Source of the DNA: Pseudomonas japonica
GTDB taxonomy: Bacteria > Pseudomonadota > Gammaproteobacteria > Pseudomonadales > Pseudomonadaceae
NCBI RefSeq assembly: GCF_013522925.1
Contig: NZ_JAAMQU010000005.1
Span: forward strand, 62,001 to 126,000
Length of the DNA: 64,000 nucleotides
Reading direction: 5' to 3'
Positions 26,778 through 36,306 of the stretch are shown piece after piece. Position 1 is the stretch's first letter; each line of letters opens with the position of its first letter. Position numbers and translations under genes: made by a program. Under the pieces are notes generated by a model. It was not told the DNA's origin. It searched no databases and saw only the letters and a program-made list of their open reading frames with translations.

Positions 26778-27480
26778 AGGTTGCTTCCTCGATAAATGCC
26801 CATGCCCGGCTGGCCAATACGTCAGGGGCTTCCAGCACCAGGGCATGGCTGCCTTCAAACGTCTCGATACAAGCTGCCGGGGCAATGCGCTCGGCTGCAG
26901 ATGCAGCGCTCGTGGGCACCAGCCCGTCGGCAGTGGCATAAACGTGCAGTTGCGGCTGGCTGATCGCTTGTAATGCAGCGCGGTTATCCAACGCAGCCAG
27001 CAGTGCCAAGCCTTGGGCCGTGGCGTAGGTGGTGTCGGGGTTCAGGCCTTTAAGCAGTGCGCGCCCGCGTTGGCTGCCTTGAATACATAGCAAGCCGAAA
27101 CGCTTGAGTGTACCGGCCGGGTCTGCCGTGCAATGGGCTGAAAAGGCCTTGAACGTCTCCGAGGCCATGGCAGCGGGCCAACCGTCGCGCGCCACGAAAC
27201 ACCCGTTACTGGCGAACGTGATGACACCCGGGCAAGTGCGGGCTCGACGTTCGGCCAGCTTCACCGCAAGCATGCCGCCGAGCGACCAGCCGAGCAGCCA
27301 AGCGCCCGGAGGAATGGCCTGATCAAGCTCGGCCAGGGCTTGCTCAGGGTCGGCCGACTGAGGCAGCGAATGGACCGTGACAATGGCCTGCGGCCGCGCC
27401 GCACGCAACGCCGTGGCCAAGGGTGCCAATGCCGCCGGGCCAAGCCCCCACCCCGGCAGCAGGGCGAGCGTTTCACTCAT
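26770..27480 (-). CDS. bioH: Pimeloyl-ACP methyl ester carboxylesterase
   Basis: This 236-residue alpha/beta hydrolase removes the methyl group from pimeloyl-ACP methyl ester and ends chain extension. The nucleophile is Ser66 in LGWSLGG, and a C-terminal His occurs in [11 protein letters not shown]. The N-terminal LPGWGLGP strand is typical of BioH. The ATG at 27480 lies within the end of bioF, so translation is coupled. Confidence 0.95.
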   Translation of the reverse strand: MSETLALLPGWGLGPAALAPLATALRAARPQAIVTVHSLPQSADPEQALAELDQAIPPGAWLLGWSLGGMLAVKLAERRARTCPGVITFASNGCFVARDGWPAAMASETFKAFSAHCTADPAGTLKRFGLLCIQGSQRGRALLKGLNPDTTYATAQGLALLAALDNRAALQAISQPQLHVYATADGLVPTSAASAAERIAPAACIETFEGSHALVLEAPDVLASRAWAFIEEATYE

Positions 27481-28663
27481 TGCCCAGCTCCGGCAGTGCC
27501 TGGCAAGCCACCAGGCCATCGAGCAACCGGGCTACCTGCGCTTCTGTGTGCGCCGCAGACAGGGTCACTCGCAAACGCGCGCTGCCGGCCGGCACCGTGG
27601 GCGGGCGGATGGCGGTGACCAGCAAGCCCTGGTCGCGCAACCGCCGGGACCAGGCCATGGCCCGGCCGCTATCGCCAATAACGATTGGCTGAATGGGGGT
27701 ATCACTGGGTATCAGACTAAGCCCCAATGCTTCGGCGCCTCTACGGAATTGCCGCACCAGTGCGGCCAGATGCTCCCGCCGCCAGCCTTCATGGCGCGCC
27801 AGCTCCACACTTTTAAGCGTGGCGCAGGCCAGCGCGGGCGGCTGGCTGGTGGTGTAGATATAAGGGCGGGCGAACTGCACCAGGTAGTCGATCAGCGCCT
27901 CGCTGCCGGCCACAAAAGCGCCAGCGGTACCGAACGCCTTGCCCAAGGTGCCGACCAGTACCGGTACGTCATCCAGCCCCAGGCCGAAATGCTCCACCAC
28001 CCCACCGCCCTGCGCCCCAAGCACGCCAAAACCATGCGCATCGTCCACCATCAGCCAGGCGTTGCGGGCCTTGGTTACCTGCGCCAGTGCCGGCAGCTCG
28101 GCAACATCGCCGTCCATGCTGAACACACCGTCCGTGACCACCAGCGAGGCGCCGCCAGCGGGCGCTTTTTCAAGCCGGGATGCCAGGCTGGCAGGGTCGT
28201 TGTGCAGGTAGCGCGAAAACCGCGCGCCGCTCAGCAAGCCGGCGTCCAGCAGGGAGGCGTGGTTAAGCCGGTCTTCGAATACGCTGTCGCCCTGCCCCAC
28301 CAGCGCGGTGACCGCAGCAAGGTTGGCCATATAGCCTGTGGAAAACAACAGCGCACGAGGCCGACCGGTAAGGTCCGCCAGCGCCTCTTCGAGTGCATGG
28401 TGAGGCGCGCTGTGGCCAATCACCAAGTGCGACGCACCGCCCCCAACGCCCCAGCGCTCGGCACCGCTGCGCCAGGCAGCGATCACATCCGGATGGTTGG
28501 CCAGGCCCAGGTAGTCGTTGTTACAGAATGCCAGCAACGGCTGGCCGTCCACGATCACTTCGGGCCCCTGCGGGCTGCCCAGCAAGGGTCGCTGGCGATA
28601 CAGGCTGTTGGCGCGCCGCTCGCTCAAGCGATCGGCAATGCGCGCCTGAAGGTCCGCTGCCAT
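27473..28663 (-). CDS. bioF: 8-amino-7-oxononanoate synthase
   Basis: This 396-residue PLP enzyme condenses pimeloyl-ACP with alanine. Family blocks are [51 protein letters not shown] and the PLP-lysine motif [12 protein letters not shown]. Its length is standard. It begins three bases after the bioB stop and overlaps bioH. Confidence 0.97.
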   Translation of the reverse strand: MAADLQARIADRLSERRANSLYRQRPLLGSPQGPEVIVDGQPLLAFCNNDYLGLANHPDVIAAWRSGAERWGVGGGASHLVIGHSAPHHALEEALADLTGRPRALLFSTGYMANLAAVTALVGQGDSVFEDRLNHASLLDAGLLSGARFSRYLHNDPASLASRLEKAPAGGASLVVTDGVFSMDGDVAELPALAQVTKARNAWLMVDDAHGFGVLGAQGGGVVEHFGLGLDDVPVLVGTLGKAFGTAGAFVAGSEALIDYLVQFARPYIYTTSQPPALACATLKSVELARHEGWRREHLAALVRQFRRGAEALGLSLIPSDTPIQPIVIGDSGRAMAWSRRLRDQGLLVTAIRPPTVPAGSARLRVTLSAAHTEAQVARLLDGLVACQALPELGNE

Positions 28664-28666
28664 GCC

Positions 28667-29725
28667 TCAGGCAGACGCTGCGTCATAGAACAGCTCGCCG
28701 CTGCGTTGCTCCACCAGCGCTTGCTCGATCGCCGCCTGATGAACTTCGTCATCGTGCTCTTCGCGGGCTTCGGGGCGAATGCCCAGGCGCGCGAACAGCT
28801 GCATGTCCTTGTCGGCCTGCGGGTTGGCGGTGGTGAGGAGTTTGTCGCCGTAGAAAATGGAGTTCGCGCCGGCCATGAAAGCCAGGGCCTGCATCTGCTC
28901 GTTCATCTGCTCGCGCCCGGCAGACAACCGCACGTGGGATTGCGGCATCAGAATACGGGCCACGGCCAGCATACGAATGAAGTCGAACGGGTCGATGTCT
29001 TCGGCGTTGGCCAGCGGCGTGCCGGCGACCTTCACCAGCATGTTGATCGGCACCGATTCCGGGTGCTCTGGCAGGTTGGCGAGCTGGATCAGCAGCCCGG
29101 CGCGGTCGTCCAGCGACTCACCCATGCCAAGAATGCCACCGGAGCAGATCTTCATGCCCGCGTCACGTACATACGCCAGCGTTTGCAGGCGCTCACCGTA
29201 GGTACGGGTGGTAATGATGCTGCCGTAGAACTCTGGCGAGGTGTCCAGGTTATGGTTGTAATAGTCCAGGCCGGCCTGGGCCAGCGCCACGGTCTGCTCC
29301 TGATCCAGCTTACCCAGGGTCATGCAGGTTTCCAGGCCCAGCGCTTTCACGCCGCGCACCATCTCCAGCACATAGGGCATGTCCTTGGCCGAAGGGTGCT
29401 TCCAGGCGGCGCCCATGCAGAAGCGGGTAGAGCCGATGGCCTTGGCCCGCGCGGCTTCCTCGAGCACCTTCTGCACTTCAAGCAGCTTTTCCTTCTCCAG
29501 GCCGGTGTTGTAGTGGCCGGATTGCGGGCAGTACTTGCAGTCCTCGGGGCAGGCGCCGGTCTTGATCGACAGCAGCGTGGACACTTGAACCTCGTTAGGG
29601 TTGAAGTGCGCGCGGTGAACGCTCATAGCCTGGAACAGCAGGTCGTTGAACGGCTGGGTGAACAGGGCCTTTACTTCGGCCAACGTCCAGTCATGACGCA
29701 GCGGGCTTTGCAGGCTGGCGCTCAT
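28667..29725 (-). CDS. bioB: Biotin synthase
   Basis: This 352-residue radical SAM enzyme inserts sulfur into dethiobiotin. The cluster motif CX3CX2C is C59, C63 and C66 (CPEDCKYC). Further family blocks are [28 protein letters not shown] and [10 protein letters not shown]. It is the first gene of bioBFHCD; the divergent gap to the comF-like gene is short, and no clear BirA operator was found there. bioA is not in the window. Confidence 0.97.
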   Translation of the reverse strand: MSASLQSPLRHDWTLAEVKALFTQPFNDLLFQAMSVHRAHFNPNEVQVSTLLSIKTGACPEDCKYCPQSGHYNTGLEKEKLLEVQKVLEEAARAKAIGSTRFCMGAAWKHPSAKDMPYVLEMVRGVKALGLETCMTLGKLDQEQTVALAQAGLDYYNHNLDTSPEFYGSIITTRTYGERLQTLAYVRDAGMKICSGGILGMGESLDDRAGLLIQLANLPEHPESVPINMLVKVAGTPLANAEDIDPFDFIRMLAVARILMPQSHVRLSAGREQMNEQMQALAFMAGANSIFYGDKLLTTANPQADKDMQLFARLGIRPEAREEHDDEVHQAAIEQALVEQRSGELFYDAASA

Positions 29726-29808
29726 CGGGGGTTCCTTGTTCTATGCTGAGGTGCCCAGGCGAACGCCGGGCGGGTCACGGTATGAAACAAATGGTCAAGG
29801 AAGGCCTT

Positions 29809-30546
29809 ATGCGCTGTCAACCGCTACGCGACCTGCTGGTCGACATATGCTCAAAATTTAATCAACGCTGTTATCTGTGCGGGGGCGGAGGGGACAACCC
29901 CTATCCGCTGTGCAGCGGATGTGAAGGCGACCTGCCATGGGCGGGTGCCGCGTGCGTACACTGTGCGCTGCCGCTGGTTTTTGAGGGCCCGGCCTGTTCG
30001 GCCTGCCAATGGTCACCGCCCCCCTTCGAATGCGTGGAAGCACCCTGGACGTATGACTTTCCATTGGACGCTGCCATCAAACGCTTCAAGCATCAGGCCG
30101 ACAGGCCCATGGGCCACCTGCTCGGCCATCGGATGGCGGCCTGGCTCGAACACCGTTACGCCGAAGGCCTGCCGCGGCCGGACCGATTGCTGCCCGTTCC
30201 GCTGTCGGCGAAACGGCTGCGTACGCGCGGCTTCAATCAAGGCCAATTGCTGACCGAGTGGCTGGCCGCCGCGCTGGGGCTCACAGGGGATAGCCGTATG
30301 TTATTGCGCACCCGCGACACCCGCTCTCAACAGGGTTTGAACCTGGCGGAGCGCCAACGCAACCTGCAGGGCGCGTTTTCCATGTCGCCGGGCGCCATGG
30401 TGAAAGGGTTGCACCTGGCGCTTGTGGATGATGTGGTTACTACCGGCGCGACGGTAAAGGCGCTTGCCACGCTGCTGCGCCAGGCCGGGGCACGCCGGGT
30501 GGACGTGTACTGCCTGGCCCGTACGCCAGCGCCGCCCTGCGCTTGA
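29809..30546 (+). CDS. ComF-family phosphoribosyltransferase-like protein
   Basis: This protein of about 245 residues has N-terminal zinc-finger-like CXXC pairs (CYLCGGGG, LCSGC, CVHC, CSAC) and a C-terminal type I phosphoribosyltransferase domain with PVPLSAKRLRTRGFNQ and the PRPP loop ALVDDVVTTGAT. ComF/GntX proteins aid DNA uptake or use of DNA as a nutrient. The ATG at 29809 is preferred over 29782 and 29791 because AAGGAAGG lies directly upstream. It is divergent from bioB, the usual arrangement in Pseudomonas. Confidence 0.92.
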   Translation: MRCQPLRDLLVDICSKFNQRCYLCGGGGDNPYPLCSGCEGDLPWAGAACVHCALPLVFEGPACSACQWSPPPFECVEAPWTYDFPLDAAIKRFKHQADRPMGHLLGHRMAAWLEHRYAEGLPRPDRLLPVPLSAKRLRTRGFNQGQLLTEWLAAALGLTGDSRMLLRTRDTRSQQGLNLAERQRNLQGAFSMSPGAMVKGLHLALVDDVVTTGATVKALATLLRQAGARRVDVYCLARTPAPPCA

Positions 30547-30600
30547 CGCCTCGAAGGCAGGGGCGCAAGGTCTCGGCTTTGCCCCTCTCGTACCGTTACC

Positions 30601-31365
30601 ATGTCGCTACCTGCCGCATTGTCCCATTACCTGTCCCATCGCCCGCAGCGCATTGCCCTGTTGCAGCACATCGCCGAGCAAGGCTCGATCACCCGGGCCG
30701 CCAAGGCCGCAGGGCTGAGCTACAAGGGCGCGTGGGACGCGATCGACGAGCTGAACAACCTCGCCGCTCGGCCTCTGGTCGAGCGCAGCGTTGGCGGCCG
30801 GGGCGGCGGCGGCGCGCGCCTGAGCGAAGAAGGTCAGCGCCTGCTGCGCTTGTATCAACGGCTGCAAGCCTTGCAGGCGCAGGTGCTCGAAGCCGCGGAG
30901 GACAGTGCCGACCTCGACCTGCTGGGTCGCCTGATGCTCCAGACCAGCGCGCGCAACCAGTTGGCAGGCACGGTGGCCTCGGTCGAGGAAGATGGCGCGC
31001 ACGATAGGGTTCATCTGGACCTCGGCGGGGGCCTGCACATCTGCGCGGCCATTACCCGTGAGAGCACCCATCGGCTGCACCTCACCGCGGGCACCCACGT
31101 GGTAGCCCTGATGAAAGCTGGCTGGCTGACGGTGCATGATCGGCACGCCCCCTGCGACGGAACGGCCAACAGGCTGGCCGCCCAGGTCAATTCCATCGAG
31201 CCCACCGACGCCGGCTCCAGCGAAGTACGGATGAACCTCCCCAACGGGCAAACCCTCTGCGCGCTTGTGGATAACACCACCCGGCACACGCTTGGCCTGG
31301 AAAGCGGTGCCGAGGTTGCCGTCAGCTTCGAGCCCGGCTCGGTGTTGCTGGGCCGGCCTTTCTGA
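30601..31365 (+). CDS. modE: ModE-type molybdate-responsive transcription factor
   Basis: This 254-residue regulator has an N-terminal winged helix (GSITRAAKAAGLSYKGAWDAIDEL) and two C-terminal MOP/TOBE repeats (SARNQLAGTVASVEEDG, NRLAAQVNSIEPTDAGS) that bind molybdate. In other bacteria the molybdate complex represses the modABC transporter. No transporter gene lies nearby. Its start is 54 bases after the comF-like gene, so read-through is possible. Confidence 0.92.
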   Translation: MSLPAALSHYLSHRPQRIALLQHIAEQGSITRAAKAAGLSYKGAWDAIDELNNLAARPLVERSVGGRGGGGARLSEEGQRLLRLYQRLQALQAQVLEAAEDSADLDLLGRLMLQTSARNQLAGTVASVEEDGAHDRVHLDLGGGLHICAAITRESTHRLHLTAGTHVVALMKAGWLTVHDRHAPCDGTANRLAAQVNSIEPTDAGSSEVRMNLPNGQTLCALVDNTTRHTLGLESGAEVAVSFEPGSVLLGRPF

Positions 31366-31432
31366 GACTTAAGTAACAAAAACTTCATGGTGCGTGGTTA
31401 ACGTGGCTGGCTGAACCGCCGGGAGCCTGACC

Positions 31433-33337
31433 ATGGAACACTATCAAGAAGATGACCGCCCCACTGATCTGGAGCGATATGTAGGCCTGAGCCGCCGGCG
31501 CTTCATCGGTGCCGGCGCGCTGTGCGGGGCTGCGATGTTTTTAGGCGGCGGCCTGCTGGCTCGCAGCACGCTCGCCCAAGCTGTAGAGAAGGCCGGCAGT
31601 GCATTGCTGGGCTTCGGCCCGATCGCTGCAGCCACCACCGATACCGTCACGCTCCCGCCGGGCTACAAGGCCCAGGTGCTTATCAGCTGGGGCCAGCCCC
31701 TGCATGCCGACAGCCCGGCGTTCGATCCCAGCGGCCGCGCCGATGCCGCTACCCATGCCGGCCAGTTCGGCGACAACAACGACGGCATGAGTTTCTTCCC
31801 GTTCCCGGACGACCCCAACCGCGCCTTGATGGCCATTAACAACGAGTACACCAACTACCGCTACCTGTTCGAGCACGGCGGCATGCCGGCTTCGGCCGCA
31901 GAGGTGCAGAAGGCACTGGCCGTGGAAGGCGTATCGGTGATCGAAGTACGCCGCCAGGACGGCCGTTGGCAATTCGTCCAGGGCTCCCCCTACAACCGCC
32001 GTATCCATGGCAACAGCCCGTTGCGCTTCAGTGGCCCGGCAGCCGGCGATGCGTTACTCAAGACCGCCGCCGACCCCAGCGGCCTGAAGGTGCTGGGCAC
32101 CTTCCAGAATTGCGCGAACGGCAAAACCCCCTGGGGCACCTACCTCACGTGCGAAGAGAACTTCACCGACTGCTTCGGTTGCACCCAGCCCGATCAACCG
32201 CTGGACGCGGCGCAGAAACGTTACGGCCTGGCCCCGGCCAGCAAGGACATCGGCTGGCACCCTCACGACGAACGCTTCGATGTGTCACGCAACCCCAATG
32301 AGCTGAACCGCCACGGCTGGGTGGTGGAGATCGACCCGTTCGACCCGAAGTCCACGCCCGTGAAACGTACGGCGTTGGGGCGCTTCAAGCATGAAAACGC
32401 GGCCGTGAGCGAAACCCGCGATGGCCGCGCCGTGGTGTACATGGGCGATGACGAACGTGGCGAGTTTATCTACAAGTTTGTGAGCCGCGACCGGATCGAC
32501 CATGCCAATCCGGCGGCCAACCGGGACTTGCTCGATCACGGCACGCTCTATGTGGCGCGCTTCGACGCTGGCAACGGCGATGCCGACCATCCCAAAGGCC
32601 ACGGTGAATGGGTAGCCCTTGCCCATGGCCAGCCCGGCCTGGACGCCGCCAGCGGGTTCGCCAGCCAGGCTGAGGTGCTGGTGCATGCGCGGCTTGCCGC
32701 TACCGCGCTGAAGGCTACACGCATGGACCGCCCCGAGTGGATTGTGGTCAGCCCTTTGGACGGCCAGGTGTATTGCACGCTTACCAACAACAGCAAGCGT
32801 GGCGAAGACGGCCAGCCAGTAGGCGGCCCTAACCCTCGGGAAAAAAACGTGTATGGGCAGATCCTGCGTTGGAAGCCCCAGGCCGGTGACCACGGCGCCC
32901 TGGCCTTCGAGTGGGACCTGTTCGTGGTAGCGGGCAACCCCAGCGCCCACCCGGACGGGGCCAAGCGTGGCTCCTCGAACATCACCGCCCTGAACATGTT
33001 CAACAGCCCCGACGGCCTTGGCTTCGACGCCAGCAGTCGCCTGTGGATATTGACCGACGGCGACATGAGCAACAGCGGTGATTTCGCCGGCATGGGCAAC
33101 AACCAGATGCTCGCGGCTGACCCGGCTACCGGCGAAATCCGCCGCTTCATGGTGGGCCCGGTAGGTTGCGAGGTGACCGGCATCGCGTTCGCGCCCGACT
33201 ACCGCACGATGTTCGTGGGCATCCAGCACCCTGGCGAAAACGGCGGCTCGACGTTCCCCGAGCACCTGCCCAACGGCAAGCCGCGTTCGTCCGTCATGGC
33301 GATTACCCGTGAAGACGGCGGATTGATAGGCACCTGA
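31433..33337 (+). CDS. PhoX-family (DUF839) Tat-exported phosphatase
   Basis: This 634-residue protein has a twin-arginine signal (SRRRFIGAG at residues 20-28, then a hydrophobic stretch ending STLAQA), so it is folded in the cytoplasm and exported. The mature part matches the DUF839/PhoX family (NNEYTNYRYLF, CEENFTDCFG, GRFKHENAAVSETRDGRAVVYMGDDERGEFIYKFV), a calcium/iron-dependent beta-propeller alkaline phosphatase. GGGAG precedes the ATG. No Pho box was recognised upstream, so control by PhoB is unproven. Confidence 0.9.
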   Translation: MEHYQEDDRPTDLERYVGLSRRRFIGAGALCGAAMFLGGGLLARSTLAQAVEKAGSALLGFGPIAAATTDTVTLPPGYKAQVLISWGQPLHADSPAFDPSGRADAATHAGQFGDNNDGMSFFPFPDDPNRALMAINNEYTNYRYLFEHGGMPASAAEVQKALAVEGVSVIEVRRQDGRWQFVQGSPYNRRIHGNSPLRFSGPAAGDALLKTAADPSGLKVLGTFQNCANGKTPWGTYLTCEENFTDCFGCTQPDQPLDAAQKRYGLAPASKDIGWHPHDERFDVSRNPNELNRHGWVVEIDPFDPKSTPVKRTALGRFKHENAAVSETRDGRAVVYMGDDERGEFIYKFVSRDRIDHANPAANRDLLDHGTLYVARFDAGNGDADHPKGHGEWVALAHGQPGLDAASGFASQAEVLVHARLAATALKATRMDRPEWIVVSPLDGQVYCTLTNNSKRGEDGQPVGGPNPREKNVYGQILRWKPQAGDHGALAFEWDLFVVAGNPSAHPDGAKRGSSNITALNMFNSPDGLGFDASSRLWILTDGDMSNSGDFAGMGNNQMLAADPATGEIRRFMVGPVGCEVTGIAFAPDYRTMFVGIQHPGENGGSTFPEHLPNGKPRSSVMAITREDGGLIGT

Positions 33338-33387
33338 GCACAGGCGTCTGCGCTACCATGTGAAGCCAGGCGCACCCAGGAGCTGAA

Positions 33388-34362
33388 ATGTCCCACCCCT
33401 TCGACACACTTACTCCCGACCGGGTACTCGATGCCATAGAAAGCATCGGGTACCTGAGCGATGCGCGTGTAATGGCCCTCAACAGCTATGAAAACCGCGT
33501 GTATCAGGTTGGGATCGAGGACAGCGAGCCGTTGATCGCCAAGTTCTACCGGCCCGGCCGCTGGAGCGATGCGGCAATTCTGGAAGAACATGCGTTTACC
33601 GCCGAGCTGGCCGACTGTGAAGTGCCCGTGGTTGCGCCCCTGGTGCGCGACGGGGTGAGCCTGTTCGAGCACGCCGGCTTTCGCTTTGCGCTGTTCCCCC
33701 GCCGTGGCGGCAGGGCGCCGGAGCCTGGCAACCTTGACCAGCTTTACCGTCTCGGCCAACTGCTGGGCCGCCTGCATGCGGTAGGCGCCAGCCGCCCGTT
33801 CCAGGCCCGCGAAGCGCTGACGGTGGATAACTTCGGCAGTGCTTCCCTTGCCACGTTGCTGGATGGCGGGTTTATCCCCAAAAGCCTGTTGCCTGCTTAC
33901 TCCTCGGTAGCACGGGATTTACTGGCGCGCGTCGAAGCCGTATTCGCCAGCACGCGCTTTACCAGCATTCGCCTGCATGGTGACTGCCATCCCGGCAATA
34001 TCATGTGCCGCGAAGAAGTGTTCCACCTCGTGGACCTGGATGACTGCCGCACCGGCCCGGCCGTTCAAGACCTGTGGATGATGCTTGCCGGCGAGCGGCA
34101 TGAAAAGCTCGGCCAGCTGGCCGAACTGATGGACGGCTACAACGAGTTCAACGACTTCGACCCACGCGAGCTCAACCTCATCGAACCCCTGCGGGCCCTG
34201 CGCCTGCTGCACTACAGCGCGTGGCTGGCGCGCCGCTGGGACGACCCGGCGTTTCCCCGTAGCTTCCCCTGGTTCGGGAGCGAGCGCTATTGGGGTGACC
34301 AGGTGCTGGCCCTGCGCGAGCAGCTCGCGGCCTTGAATGAAGAACCGCTACGGCTGTTCTGA
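33388..34362 (+). CDS. srkA: SrkA/YihE-type stress-response protein kinase
   Basis: This 324-residue member of the aminoglycoside-phosphotransferase/choline-kinase fold has the catalytic loop LHGDCHPGNIM and the metal-binding LVDLDDC, and the length and N-terminus (FDTLTPDRVLDAIES.GY) of SrkA. In E. coli this Ser/Thr kinase counters stress-induced death. AGGAGCTG lies just upstream of the ATG. It follows the phosphatase by 50 bases. Confidence 0.93.
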   Translation: MSHPFDTLTPDRVLDAIESIGYLSDARVMALNSYENRVYQVGIEDSEPLIAKFYRPGRWSDAAILEEHAFTAELADCEVPVVAPLVRDGVSLFEHAGFRFALFPRRGGRAPEPGNLDQLYRLGQLLGRLHAVGASRPFQAREALTVDNFGSASLATLLDGGFIPKSLLPAYSSVARDLLARVEAVFASTRFTSIRLHGDCHPGNIMCREEVFHLVDLDDCRTGPAVQDLWMMLAGERHEKLGQLAELMDGYNEFNDFDPRELNLIEPLRALRLLHYSAWLARRWDDPAFPRSFPWFGSERYWGDQVLALREQLAALNEEPLRLF

Positions 34363-34412
34363 CCGCCTCATCCGTAACACCGTAGAACCACAAGAAACCA
34401 CAAGGAAGCACC

Positions 34413-35306
34413 ATGCAAACCGCCAACCCGCGGCGCGGGTACGTATTGGGCCTGATTGCCTACATCACCTGGGGGTTGTTCCCCATCTACTTCAAAACCC
34501 TGCAAAGCGTTCCCTCGATGGAGATCATCGTCCAACGCGTAGTGTGGTCGGCCGTGTTTGCGGTCGCCACCATTCTTGTGTGGAGGCATCCGGGTTGGTG
34601 GAAAGCCCTTGTGGATAACCCGAAACGGTTCCTGATCCTCATGACCAGCGGCACCCTGATTGCGGGCAACTGGCTGGTGTACGTGTGGGCCGTGAACAAC
34701 GGCCGCATGCTCGAAGCCAGCCTTGGCTACTACATCAACCCATTGGTAAACGTGCTGCTCGGGATGTTGCTGCTGGGAGAACGGCTACGCCGTTTGCAGT
34801 GGGTGGCGGTCGGCCTGGCAGTTATCGGTGTGGTGCAACAATTGTGGCTGGTGGGCAGCCTGCCCTGGGTGTCGTTGGCGCTGGCGTTGAGCTTTGCGTT
34901 TTATGGGCTGATCCGCAAACAGGCGCCGGTGCCCGCCCTGCCCGGCTTGCTGGTGGAAACCTGGATGTTGCTGCCGTTGGCGCTCGGCTGGTTGCTGTTC
35001 CATGGCGACGCCATGACCGCCCAGCCTGCGTTCTGGAGCACACCGGTGGCGCTGCTGCTGGTTGCAGCGGGCCCGGTCACGCTGGTGCCTTTGCTGTGCT
35101 TCACCGCGGCGGCTCGCAACCTGCCCTACGCCACCCTGGGCTTTCTCCAGTATGTAGCCCCTACCCTGGTATTGCTGCTGGCAGTGACCTTCTATGACGA
35201 ACACCTCAGCGCGGCGAACCTGACCGCCTTTGGGTTTATCTGGCTGGCGCTGGCGGTGTATAGCGTGGACGTATGGCAAGTGCTGCGTCGAAACGCTGGT
35301 CATTAA
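34413..35306 (+). CDS. rarD: RarD-type EamA transporter
   Basis: This 297-residue inner-membrane protein has ten predicted helices in two EamA repeats. Typical RarD blocks are GLIAYITWGLFPIYFK, SGTLIAGNWLVYVWAVN and SLGYYINPLVNVLLG. The family is linked to chloramphenicol sensitivity or metabolite export, with substrate unknown. AAGGAAG precedes the ATG. Confidence 0.93.
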   Translation: MQTANPRRGYVLGLIAYITWGLFPIYFKTLQSVPSMEIIVQRVVWSAVFAVATILVWRHPGWWKALVDNPKRFLILMTSGTLIAGNWLVYVWAVNNGRMLEASLGYYINPLVNVLLGMLLLGERLRRLQWVAVGLAVIGVVQQLWLVGSLPWVSLALALSFAFYGLIRKQAPVPALPGLLVETWMLLPLALGWLLFHGDAMTAQPAFWSTPVALLLVAAGPVTLVPLLCFTAAARNLPYATLGFLQYVAPTLVLLLAVTFYDEHLSAANLTAFGFIWLALAVYSVDVWQVLRRNAGH

Positions 35307-35315
35307 ATGATCAAC

Positions 35316-35350
35316 CCTCTGAAAGCCTTGGCCCGCCTGGCTTTCAGAGG
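35316..35350. terminator. 12-bp perfect inverted repeat after rarD
   Basis: CCTCTGAAAGCC at 35316-35327 is mirrored exactly by GGCTTTCAGAGG at 35339-35350 with an 11-base loop, nine bases after the rarD stop. There is no T-run, so it may be a rho-type stem or an RNA-stabilising structure. Confidence 0.55.
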
Positions 35351-35362
35351 AGTCTCCCAAGC

Positions 35363-35483
35363 TTATCCACAGGCTGGTCCACGCAGTTTGTGCACAAGCC
35401 TCTGAAATTGCTCGTTTTTTGACCTGTTCGTTGGAGCCCGCGCCATTGCTGGCTTGCAGCCGTCACCCCCCAGCTTATCCACA
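35363..35483 (+). promoter_or_regulatory. DnaA-box pair in the rarD-gcvR intergenic region
   Basis: TTATCCACA occurs twice in the same orientation, at 35363-35371 and 35475-35483. TTGTGCACAA at 35388-35397 is a near-box that reads on both strands. Further perfect boxes in the opposite orientation lie inside the flanking genes at 34610-34618 and 35668-35676. Four exact boxes within 1.1 kb suggests a DnaA-binding locus. No AT-rich unwinding element or replication gene is present, so it is not the chromosomal origin. Confidence 0.55.
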
Positions 35484-35511
35484 GCCCCGTTCAAGTTTTC
35501 CATGAATAACC

Positions 35512-36030
35512 TCAAGGCTCGGGTCGCAGCTTCAAATCCACCATCAATTCATCCGCCAGTGCCTCCAGGCTCTCCTGCAGTGCGTCGAGATTGACCGTTT
35601 CCGGCACGGCCAGCTGGGCTTCGGCCGTGAACAGCAATTCATTGGTCATGGGCGCGGGCGATGCGTCTGTGGATAAACGCTCCACGTTCACGCCCTGCGC
35701 GGCAAGCACCCGGGAAATGTCCCGCACGATGCCGGGCCGGTCATTGGCCGTTACGCTCAGGATCACGCGCTTGAGCACTTCGCTCTGGGCGCTACTGCTT
35801 TGTTCCACCAGTACCCGTATACCGTGCGTGCTCAGTTGCTGGAGGGCGTCCACCAGTTCCGCTCGGTTCACGGCGGGCACGTCCACCCGCAGAATGCCCG
35901 CGAACTGCCCTGCCATTCGTGCCATCCGGCTTTCAAGCCAGTTGCCATGGTGTTCGGCGACGCAATTAGCAATGCGCTCCACATGCCCGGCCTTGTCCTG
36001 GGCCAATACGGTCAATACCAGTTGGTCCAC
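35512..36030 (-). CDS. GcvR-like protein with two ACT domains
   Basis: This 172-residue protein comprises two ACT domains (VLTVLAQDKAGHVERIA and VILSVTANDRPGIVRDIS). It resembles the glycine cleavage repressor accessory protein GcvR. The start is taken as GTG at 36030, because AGGGAGA precedes it and the first ACT strand begins two residues later; the upstream extension is non-homologous. It could sense glycine or another amino acid. No gcv genes are nearby, although glycine metabolism dominates the 47-63 kb part of the window. Confidence 0.85.
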   Translation of the reverse strand: MDQLVLTVLAQDKAGHVERIANCVAEHHGNWLESRMARMAGQFAGILRVDVPAVNRAELVDALQQLSTHGIRVLVEQSSSAQSEVLKRVILSVTANDRPGIVRDISRVLAAQGVNVERLSTDASPAPMTNELLFTAEAQLAVPETVNLDALQESLEALADELMVDLKLRPEP

Positions 36031-36211
36031 GGTGCGTCTCCCTGTGAAGTGAACCGCTAGTATAGGCCGGTAGGGCGATACCGCTGATGCCAGGTAATTT
36101 GTTGACCAACCAGACAAGAAACTTCAGCCTGGCGACTGTCCGGGTTATGCTTGGGCGGCGAGGCGGCAACGGCTTCCACAGAGCCTTGGAGCGTGACTGT
36201 TCAGTCTTGTT

Positions 36212-36257
36212 TTGCCTTATGGAACAGCTCATGTAGTATCGCGAAAAAAGCACTACA
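36212..36257 (+). promoter_or_regulatory. Candidate glcB promoter with overlapping inverted repeat
   Basis: TTGCCT at 36212-36217 and TAGTAT at 36233-36238 could be -35 and -10 elements with a short 15-base spacer. ATGTAGT at 36230-36236 and ACTACAT at 36251-36257 form an inverted repeat over the -10 region with a 14-base spacer, which would fit an operator. Confidence 0.35.
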
Positions 36258-36306
36258 TACCACCAATTTCGTCCTTCGACGCCACTGGCACAGAGTGAGG
36301 CAAGCA

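Noticed and set aside
27377..29749. A 790-codon open frame antisense to bioH, bioF and bioB
   Set aside because: It crosses three well-supported genes on the other strand and contains no recognisable domain.
29726..29808. BirA-type biotin operator between bioB and the comF-like gene
   Set aside because: No TTGTAAACC / GGTTTACAA-like dyad is visible in either orientation.
31366..31432. Pho box upstream of the PhoX-type phosphatase gene
   Set aside because: No pair of CTGTCAT-like direct repeats was found.
35307..35511. Chromosomal replication origin
   Set aside because: Two perfect DnaA boxes are present, but there is no AT-rich unwinding region and no dnaA, dnaN, gidA or rpmH gene nearby.
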